A DNA stretch of 64,000 bases from Bugula neritina (lineage: Eukaryota > Bryozoa > Gymnolaemata > Cheilostomatida > Bugulidae): contig OZ037770.1 in assembly GCA_964035545.1 (NCBI GenBank), positions 15,226,642-15,290,641 on the forward strand, given 5' to 3'. Below are positions 55,139 through 64,000 of the stretch, piece after piece (the first letter of the stretch is position 1; every line of letters begins with the position of its first letter). A model generated the notes under the pieces. The model was not told the origin of the DNA and did no database searches. It saw nothing but the letters and a program-made list of their open reading frames with translations. The position numbers and the translations under genes are program-made.

Positions 55139-55351
55139 AGAGAGCAGCCGTGGTCTAGGGGTTAGAGCATCTGCCCAGTAAGCACAAAGTCATGGGTTCG
55201 AGCCCTGACAAAGGCCATTGGTGATGTTAGGAAGAACATCCAGTCATAATTGCTCCTGTGCCTCATTTAGATAGTCCTTAGCCCGATTTAACAAAAACCC
55301 GTTCCATCGTTTCCTTACAGGGATAGTGACTATAAACTTGCGTGAGTTTTA
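55139..55351 (+). mobile_element. tRNA-headed SINE, copy 2
   Basis: The head AGAGCAGCCGTGGTCTAGGG has an A-box; GGGTTCGAGCCC is the B-box. The body and tail end GCGTGAGTTTTA. A perfect 16-bp duplication (TATGTTTAAATAGATT) lies at 55123-55138 and 55352-55367. Same family as 36693-36894. Confidence 0.92.
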
Positions 55352-55615
55352 TATGTTTAAATAGATTGCAGCATCCTTTAAATACTTGCAATTGCTTTTC
55401 TCATGAACTTACAAACTGCCCACGTAAAACTTTTATTTAAAACTCACAAATGAGATGTTCAATTTAAGTAATTTTCAGCCTCTGCTGCCGTGTAAGTTTG
55501 ATAAACGTAAACCTTATATAGTCCTGCGTTTTAGTAGACAATGAGGTTCGTAATATGTACCATATACAACATTAAGGCTAAATAAATTAAATTAAAGTAA
55601 TAATTATAATTAACC

Positions 55616-55618
<3 letters not shown>

Positions 55619-55655
<37 letters not shown>
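55619..55655. repeat. (TA)n microsatellite
   Basis: About 18 uninterrupted TA units. Confidence 0.95.
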
Positions 55656-55658
<3 letters not shown>

Positions 55659-57301
55659 TACATAGCACCATATATAAGTTAGTTAGATTAATTTAGGTAT
55701 GTAATATAATATATTACAATAAAAATAAAAATGTTACAAAATTTTATAGTAGATTTGAATATGCAATGATAATATATTAATATGTTATTATTATAACACA
55801 TAAATAATGGTAACATAAATTATATCAGTGTGCAATGAATGACGGCAATATATATCATGTTATAATTTACTAAACAATAATATATAATTATGATATATGT
55901 GCCACAATAAAAACGTAATATACTAGTACACAAAATTAATGTTGTAACTATTTAAAATGTTTCATGTATAGCCTAATGGGCCTGTGTTTACAACAATAGA
56001 TCTGCAGAATAATTTATATTTTTAAATGCTTCAAAATAATAAAGGCAAAAGAAATTCAGGCTGCTTTTAAAATATTATGTTAAAAAAATTATTTCTTTGT
56101 AAAATACATTATAATAAAAAACAAGCAAATGTTATTGACCCTGTAGCTCAGTTATATAAATATTGTTAAAATTTTAGGCCAAAGGTACACATCCTGGTAC
56201 ACAAATTCTATAAAATAAACCTGTCTGAAAATCATTTGCGGCTTTAATTTGTCTGAGAATAATTTGAACAAATTAAAATAACGCCTACACTGCTTCTTTA
56301 GACAGACGCTGACCACAAGGGTAATGCCTGATCAATGTACTACAGAATTCCAGACTAGTATTTTATTGCAGGGGGCGTAGACAGGTGCACTTCAAGTGCA
56401 TGAGGGGGGTAAAGGCTTCGATACAATAAAAATATCAAAACTTAATGTTTTATGTTTTTTATTTATTATTTATACAGTGCAAACATATTATCGATGTAAA
56501 GATGGATGAGATAAGGATAAGTATATTAGGTTCTCTCAATGCATCTGACACATTTTTTGAGCTAAAAATTTTAAAGAATGGAAAATGAATAACTAATGTT
56601 ACTATATTTTTTATCATAAAGAAAAAGCTGTTGGTATTTATTACTGAAGAACTTATATATGTATTTGTATGCTTTAATGTAGTTAAATTTTGCATTAAGA
56701 TTTAGGTAATTTATATTGACACAAATTAATGAAAACTAAAACAAATTATTAAAATAAATTGCTTAATTAGACAATATGCTACAGCATTATGTTGTGCTCC
56801 ACCCCTTTGCTTATAACCCTTTGATCCCATTCTATTATAAACACCAATTACCCCCTTCTATAAACAATTTTGAATTCCTACTCTGATATTACTTTAAACA
56901 AGGCAGTTCCGGGTTTGCAAACAAACCAACTAACAAATTAAACAGTTTCTTGTACTTCGCCATCAATTTTTTTGGCCCTTAAGGCCATATTGTACTCACT
57001 AGAGAATATTGTTATTGTTTCTATGATAAGCTTTCTTTTTATTAGTAAATTGGTTTTTTATTAGTGGAGCTATAAACTGGTGCAAAATTGTTTTGTTATT
57101 TTATTAATGAGCTTCTTTTTTATTGCAAAATGCCAGTTTAAATATTTGTGAATCATTCACATAAAATTGTATAATTTGATGTGTTACTTAAAACGGGACA
57201 AAGTAATTATTTAAAATACAAAAAATATATGCTGAAATATGAGTTTGTGCTAAAGAAACAGAGCATATTAATTTTATTCAATATTTTGGTGCGTATATAG
57301 A

Positions 57302-57515
57302 TTAATACAGTGTAATATAATATATGATACAACATATTATAATAAATAATACAATATAATATAATATATAATACAACATATTATAATAAATAATACAACA
57401 TATTATAATAAATAATACAATATAATATAATATATAATACAATATAATATAATAAATAATACAATATAATATAATATATAATACAATATAATATAATAAA
57501 TAATATAAGATGTAA
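57302..57515. repeat. AT satellite-like tandem array
   Basis: Units of ATAATACAATATAATATAAT with variants including ATACAACATATTATAATAAA. A long Tyr/Ile/Leu open frame on the minus strand is an artefact of this repeat. Confidence 0.9.
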
Positions 57516-57772
57516 TTTGACATGATTTGGGCTGCGTTTCTAATTTTTTGTTGAAAATAAAAACCTTTAGCAATGTTTTATATTGATTTAACCTCTACTC
57601 ATACAATCTCAAAACTCAAGATTCACAAATCCACAATTTTAATTAGATTTTGTAAAGAAAACTCAGAAGCTTGAGTAAAATAGTTTATTCAAATATATAA
57701 ACTATAATAAATAAGTATAAACCAACATAAACCATATTTTCAGCTCTGCATTTCTTGAAGCGATAGCCCTAC

Positions 57773-58060
57773 CCCCCTATTCACACTTACTGTATCGTGG
57801 GCCGTAAAATATATAGGCCTAAACGCAAAATATCAGCCATTTTTAATGTGTCCAAGCTGAAATTTTCCAAGTTCACTGTTAGGTACGATCTATGACACTT
57901 CATTGGACAGTTATATTCAATGAGTTGACGCAGAAGTTTTTGAATCAAGCAGTGTTTGATCCTACCTCACTGCAACACACCGTACAGGAAGCTTAGACAT
58001 TTGTAAAAATGGCTAATATTTGCTGTTACGGCTTACGATACGGTAAGTGTGAATAGGTGG
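57773..58060. mobile_element. MITE, family 2, copy 2
   Basis: The left end CCCCTATTCACACTTACTGT followed by ATCGTGGGCCGTAA is the inverted copy of the right end TTACGGCTTACGATACGGTA followed by AGTGTGAATAGGTGG. The arms are ~35 bp with a few mismatches. The interior shares AAGCAGTGTTTGATCCTA with the other copies. No coding capacity. Confidence 0.85.
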
Positions 58061-58556
58061 TAAGCTCTTAGATTAAAATCCTGTAAGGTTTGTTGATCTA
58101 TGTTTTGGTCCATATGGAAAGCCTGGGGGCATGCTAGCATACGAAAACATCCTATTTTTGATTATATGAAAATACTCTTAACAATTAAGACATAATTTAA
58201 ATTTACCGCAGGCTTACGTCACACAGTCATGTAAACAGATATTAATAATTTGGGGAACTGAAACATTCAATAAATTTTTCTTAAAGTATGTACTTTAACC
58301 TTGTTAAAAAAGTTACTAACATTTCATAGTACTCAGTGGTCAAGAGAAAGGGGGCTTTTTGAGATTTGTAAGTAAAGAGATGACTCTTTTTTAGAGAAAT
58401 GAAAATTTCTTTTTAGAGCTTTGAACTCTAGTATCTAAATACATTGGTAACAAATAGCGACCTGAACTGAAGTCTGAAAAATAAATTTAAGTTTAACTAG
58501 GGGTTTAGATGGCACTCTGCATCCACCCCTTTATTGATAGCTCAGACTAGGCAAAC

Positions 58557-58565
58557 TATATAAAG
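58557..58565 (+). promoter_or_regulatory. TATA box of gene G
   Basis: TATATAAAG lies 61 bp before the ATG at 58618. TGCATCCACCC at 58518-58528 resembles the box upstream of gene F. Confidence 0.75.
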
Positions 58566-58617
58566 GAGCGCAGCATTCAGAGAAGTGATTTATTTAATAA
58601 CAATTATCAGATGCGAG

Positions 58618-61188
58618 ATGGCACAGTGGCAGGCAGTGATCGTATGCATTCTACTAACCTTGGAGGGGTGAGCAGTCATTTTTTATGTTGATGTTTTGAT
58701 TTTCTTTTCAAATATTTAAAATTTGAGTTAAAAGTTGAAAAAACATAAAATCATTTGCATGCAGCTGAACTAAGCATATAAAGGAATATTTATTATTGCG
58801 ATGTTTATTAATATAGGGGTAGGTGTTTCCCATTTCGAAAATAGTCATATATAGGCAACTGCTTTTTATTGAAAAAAATTTCAAACTGTTATGGGAATTG
58901 CTGAAAAATATCTTTAAAAAACTAAACTAAAATTATTAACTAGACATTTCAACAATCAAATTTATTTATTGCTTAGAATAAAAACACAGAACTCACCAAC
59001 TCCAAACTCTCCTCAGTCATCCAACCATCAGGGAGAGGCTTTAGCAGCAATTTTGAATGCATTTCTAAACTCCAAACCTAATCAGACTCAACCTACGGCA
59101 AACTCACCTCCTCAAAAAGCTGTAGAGAAATCATGGGTAGATGTCCTGCAGGACACCATGGTGTCGGCTTTGAGACAGCCCCCCAGCCCTGCTGCTCAAC
59201 CTTTACTACCAGGAGATCCACCTGCACCAACTTCTTCCACAGCGCCAGGAAGTCCAACTGCATCAGCTGCTCCCACAACTCTAGCCAATCCAACTGCACC
59301 AGCTGCTCCCACTGCTCCAGGAAATCCAACTGCACCAGCTGCTCCCACAGCTCCAGCAGATCCAACTGCACCAGCCGCTCCCACAACTCCAGGAAATCCA
59401 ACTGCACCAGCTGCTCCCACAACTCCAGCAGATCCAACTGCACCAGCTGCTCCCACAACTCCAGGAAATCCAACTGCACCAGCTGCTCCCACAACTCCAG
59501 CAGATCCAACTGCACCAGCTGCTCCCACAACTCCAGGAAATCCAACTGCACCAGCTGCTCCCACAGCTCCAGCAGATCCAACTGCACCAGCCGCTCCCAC
59601 AACTCCAGGAAATCCAACTGCACCAGCTGCTCCCACAACTCCAGCAGATCCAACTGCACCAGCTGCTCCCACAGTACCAAGAGATCTAACTGCACCAGCT
59701 GCTCCCACAACTCCAGCAGATCCAACTGCACCAGCTGCTCTCACAACTCCAGCAGATCCAGCTGCACCAGCTTCCACAGCAGTCTCAAAAGATCCGACAC
59801 TGAAGTCTAGCACAGCAGCACCAGTAAATTCAGCAACTCCAGTTGCACCCTCTGTGTCTCCTACCGTTACAACAAACCTTAATAATCCACAGACTTCTGC
59901 ATCTGGTGCAAAACCCCCAGCTTCAACATCAACTACACCACTGGTGACGTCAGACTCTGTACCCCAACTTCTGCACACTACAACAGCTGCTGCCAGTCAA
60001 GGCACAACGTTTCAACCTTTACCTTCTAGCCCAGCCTCTCCAACATCTCAATCTCCAGCAACACCACTAACAGTCTCTCCCAGCACAAGCAATAGACAAT
60101 TACGTCAACATTTGCAAAACATCCTTCAAGCTCATGGAATAAACTTACCAAAAGTATCATCAATAATGCAAGTGCCGCCAGCGCAGAGTGTTACTCCAAT
60201 CTCTAACCCAGTGTCAAAGAAAGCCACGACAGTAGCGGCTTTAGAAGGAGTAAACGTACCAACAACAGCACACACTCCAACTACTGTTCACAGTTCACCT
60301 CAAGTAACTGTGATTACTGGTACAGTAGTGGGGACAAAAGCATTGCCTGCAGCAACTACTGCGTCCCAACCTGTAGCTGTAGCAGCAACTTTAAGTTCCA
60401 CACAACCTACTGCTGGAATGACTACAGAGTCACAAGCTGCAGCAAAGATGAAACCGGCAGTTACAAATGCTCCCACACTGGCAGGACTGTCTGAACTTGC
60501 CAACCGTGTTCCAACTCAAAGTGCAAAGACCACAGCGTCAGCAACAGCTGCACAAGTTCATTCTACTGTAGCAGTAGCAACTTTGAGACTAACAACCCCT
60601 GCTGCTCCCTCAGGCACTGCACCTTCAGTGCCAGTCAACCAGCCAACACAGTCCTCTGTGGCATCTCTGCTCAGCATCCCTTCCAAACCTTCTGTGAAGT
60701 TCTCAGTGCAGAACAGATGTGGTGTGATAGGTAAACAGTATTATAATATACTAGTATTATGATAATTTTTTGTGAGCAAAATTTGCCAGCAATTTAAAAT
60801 AAAGATGATAGAATATTACTTTATGTAAATTAAGCATTACTATTTAAAATTAATTGCTAAAGAAACATAAAAAATAAATAAATAATAATTCATAAAGATA
60901 TAAATTATTGAATTAATGATGAAGATGAAAGGTAATGCAAATGAAAATTATAGACAATTGGAACTACTGAATTCTTTCTCAAGTGCTCTTTGTATTTCAG
61001 CGCTATGTATTATGTAATATGCATTATTGCTTATACACTAAAACTTCCATAATTTATTTTCAGTTACTCCTGTAAACAAATGTGCAACCTTTAATGAACA
61101 ACTTTGCCCACCCGACACAGCATATGACCTGACGTTTTGTGTGTGTAATCACATATCTAAGGTGAACACGCAGACTTGCACAAGTTAA
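58618..61188 (+). CDS. Gene G: secreted Ala/Pro/Thr-rich mucin-like protein
   Basis: Exons 58618-58667, 58977-60730, 61064-61188; 642 residues. I chose the second of two ATGs (58611, 58618), because only it gives a signal peptide (MAQWQAVIVCILLTLEG) and the family's phase-2 donor. Exon 2 has an Asn/Gln/Pro-rich start, about 20 TAPAAPTTPADP or NP units, then a long non-repetitive Thr/Ser/Pro/Val-rich part. It ends QNRCGVIG in phase 1. Exon 3 is the Cys module (KCATFNEQLCPP, YDLTFCVCNH, TQTCTS*). Its 41 codons after the split one equal the last exon of F. The stretch RQHLQNILQAHGINLP recalls the CP-x15-C motifs of D and E but lacks the cysteines. An AATAAA at 61465-61470 could end the transcript. 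Confidence 0.85.
59220..59780 (+). repeat. Gene G coding minisatellite
   Basis: A ~27-36-bp unit encodes APAAPTTPADPT and APAAPTTPGNPT in alternation, a two-unit (66-bp) higher-order pattern. Open frames on the other strand here are by-products. Confidence 0.9.
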
Positions 61189-64000
61189 TTGGTAAGTTTC
61201 TTCCTTTTGACATAAACCTTATTGTTTCTAGCTACATGTGGTTGGTGTTTTATACTGAGCTGCACGGTTTTATCTCAAATCCTTAAAATGCTGTATTGCA
61301 ACTATTATATAATTATTTCTTTTTTACATTTTAGTAGAACTGCCAACTACAGTGACGGGCTTCATGGCGAACTAATTCCTTAAAAGTATTTTGTGTCAAA
61401 GTCAAATAACTTTTGCTTTCAAATATATTTTATGAGTTTCACATAATTATGTATTTATTTTTTAAATAAAATAATGATTAAAATAAAATTTTACTTTATC
61501 GAGTCAAATCCTTCTACCTACATACAAACACAATTGCAGTTATATTTCTAGCTATTTTATCGGCTTGGATACATGCAACATATGTCTGCAGGCAAAGTTT
61601 CCGCATGGATAAAAGATATGCAATATTACTGAATAATAATATTTGAATAGATTATCTTGAGTTTAAATTAAAAAGCATTTCTTAAAATATGTAAGCTTCA
61701 AGAAAAACAGAAAATCAAAGTCAAGAGCTAAAAACATCTGTAACATTGCTACATTTAAATAGAGTGATTGAAGACATAACTATAGTCTTAGCCTCTCAAT
61801 AGATGCTTGCAATTTTCAAACTGACATTGCAAAGTTGTCTGCACATGTGGCTGCTGCTAATAGGAGCCGATATTATTTTGATGCTGCAGTATAATTGAAG
61901 ATATAGTTAATGCTTTCAACTGTCCCAGTTGTTTGTCTAACAGATAAATTATATATAGTATATCACTAAATGCTAGTTTACAGGCTTTACATGAGAGCAC
62001 AACGATACCTGTGACGTAATTAAATCAAGAGAAAAGGATCTCAATAAACACATTTTGCGTTATCTATAATGCAACGTGGGAATGACTATATTGCTCAGAT
62101 CTGTTAACAATTTAATGAGGAGTTTATCAGGACAAAAGGAGTTCATAATTTCAAAATAAAGAAATTAGTAACACCTAAATAAGTTATGTGAGAAAAACCC
62201 ATAATTTTTATTGTTACAAATCTTATGTTTATAAGCATTTAAATTGGGGTTGAAAATTGTTAAACAGAATCATTGTGACTCTAATGGCCTTCAGATAGCT
62301 ATCATCATTCTACTGGAATAAAATAACGGAATTACGTTAACTGAATTATAATGATCATAATATAATGATTAGAATTTTACACCAAATCCGGCTTCCTATA
62401 GTATAAGCATATAGGCATTCCCTTAGCACCACCCTACAGCATTACGTAAATTGGGATGATAGTTATTGGGAGTGTAATGTAAATTCCATTGTGTCAATTT
62501 AATAAAGTAGTATTTAAATGTTGTTTTATCAGTTTAATTAGTGCTTTGGATGTTAGTGCTTTTTATGCCATTATTGTAGCAATTCACATGATAGATAAAA
62601 GCATTGTAAAGCTGGTATAGAAGGATATGGAAAGCATTCCATATACCCCCTCATTCACACTTATCGTACCGTAGGCCGTAACACCAAATATCATCCATTT
62701 TTACAAATGTCTGAGCTTCCTGTATGGCGATATGGTACGTTAGGATCAAACACTGCTTAATTCAAAAATGTTGCAGAGGGCTCCTATCTGACAGAAAACT
62801 TTTGCATCAACTCATTGGATATAATTGTCCAATGAAGTGTCGTAGATCTTACCTAATAGCAGACTTTAAAAGCTTCAGCCCGGACACATTAAAAATAGCT
62901 GATGCTTTACATTAGGCTAATGGTACAATAAGTGTGAATGAGAGGTACAGCTCATAGCTGTTACTACTAAGTATGCATCAGCAATATACTGTAATTGATC
63001 TCAAGTCATGATATATACCACAATTCAAATAGTTCTCTTTCCTATTTTACAAGAGACTGATTTCACACTTATAAGAACGCAAGGATTGTTGTTTGTAGCC
63101 CTAATTACCACCCCCTGTGAGACACCCTGGGACTGAAGGCATTGTATTAATTGTGGGTGATGTAATAAATTCTTAGTTTGAGGCAACAGAGCACCTGGAA
63201 ACTTGTTTATCATGGGTAATAATTTATTGCCAAACTGATTATAAATTATTAAAACATACAATCTAGCTACAACTACCTTTGAGTTAAAATATTATATTAC
63301 TTATTAAGGCTTGTGCTGTTTAAGAAGTAATACCTGTTCACAGTGAAGTCTTGAAATGGCATTACAATTTAGAACTATTGACCCAATGCCCTTAAATCAT
63401 GAAATTAACACATGAAATAAGTTTAGATTTTTCAATAGAAGAGGAGTTTTCTTTCCTTAACTAAACTCATAGAAGCTTGAAATTAGTAGTTCATATTCAA
63501 GTAAATGAGTTTTGGTGATCTACAAACCATCTAGAACTTTCTTTAGAACTTATATTATACATACATACTATTAGCTTGGTTTATATATATTGTCAGCTAA
63601 AATTGTTAGTATTTTTACTACAAGCATTACAAAATTTCGAACATTTATAGTGATATTATAATTATTACAATTTATTATTATAAAAAAATTCATTTACGTA
63701 AAATCTTAGTTTGTTGTCTGCTTAGAAAAGATTTTTACGCAAAGCATTGGGAGCAAACCAGCATTTATTATGGTTGTCTTCTCTTGCACTATTAGAGCAA
63801 GAGTAGACAACTTTAGCTCTTTATCTCAATTTCTTTACAAAATGACTAGAAAAAATTAACAGATTTAATTACAAAAAGAAACTCTATCTTGAGTAAATGT
63901 AAATATTAAATAAGTAAAATTTGTTCAGCTTCATATGATAGCATATCAAGGAGCTTTTTATACAACTAATATATAATATATATAATATATATATATATAT
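61189..64000. other. Region right of gene G
   Basis: Gene G's 3' UTR, then A+T-rich sequence with one MITE (62646-62946) and a terminal AT run (63969-64000). No coding exon supported. Confidence 0.5.
62646..62946. mobile_element. MITE, family 2, copy 3
   Basis: The left end CCCCCTCATTCACACTTATC followed by GTACCGTAGGCCGTAAC pairs with the right end ATTAGGCTAATGGTACAATA followed by AGTGTGAATGAGAGG, with several mismatches, so it is older than copy 2. The interior has TACGTTAGGATCAAACACTG. Confidence 0.8.

Larger units (their letters stand above)
52120..58556. other. Spacer between genes F and G
   Basis: 6.4 kb, very A+T-rich at 53.4-54.3 and 55.4-56.0 kb. It holds a possible decayed Cys module (54.75 kb), a SINE copy, TA runs, an AT satellite (57.3 kb) and a MITE (57.8 kb). 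No intact gene seen. Confidence 0.6.

Noticed and set aside
57302-57523. Tyr/Ile/Leu minus-strand frame resembling a membrane protein
   Set aside because: Produced entirely by an AT satellite.
59093-59978. Minus-strand Leu/Trp/Glu frame and Ser/Cys/Asn plus frame in gene G
   Set aside because: Shadows of the APAAPT repeat.

Overview
This is an A+T-rich, intron-rich animal nuclear genome. All structured genes have GT-AG introns. There are no bacterial operons or ribosome-binding sites. The mobile elements (an RTE-like LINE, a Gmr1-type Ty3/gypsy element, a tRNA-headed SINE and several MITEs) fit a marine invertebrate, probably a lophotrochozoan. A bryozoan or mollusc is a guess; nothing in the window fixes the species.

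Left third (1-22.5 kb, minus strand): two head-to-tail paralogous genes of unusual architecture. Each encodes a new ~85-residue N-terminal domain, five exon-encoded leucine-rich repeats, a ROC-COR (ROCO GTPase) region in one giant exon, a linker and a caspase domain. Gene B (8142-22507) is complete with 15 exons. Gene A (36-6984) runs off the left edge before its p10 part. They have decayed in opposite ways. A keeps a canonical GTPase P-loop but has lost the caspase His and Cys. B keeps the caspase catalytic pair but has lost the P-loop. This is the most striking observation in the window.

Inside B's last intron sits a recent Gmr1-like LTR retrotransposon (9419-13745) with LTRs that look identical. 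It lacks reverse transcriptase, and its integrase lies before the RNase H remnant. That intron also holds a 32-bp minisatellite interrupted by a 347-bp palindromic MITE. Another MITE lies between the p20 exon and the next exon. A nearly intact RTE-like LINE (about 22.64-26.04 kb) lies about 130 bp upstream of B's start codon.

Middle (27.3-31 kb, minus strand): the 3' part of a small unrecognised gene (C).

Right half (33.5-61.2 kb, plus strand): four genes (D, E, F, G) of one secreted, mucin-like family. Each has a signal-peptide exon ending in phase 2, a long Thr/Ser/Pro/Ala repeat exon ending in phase 1, and a short Cys-rich exon (two in F). The repeats differ completely between genes, while the Cys framework (C-x2-[FYV]...C-x10-C-x-C-N...TC) and the intron phases are kept. 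E, F and G have TATA boxes 61-78 bp before the ATG. The spaces between them are A+T-rich and hold SINE and MITE copies, AT satellites and one possible decayed Cys module.
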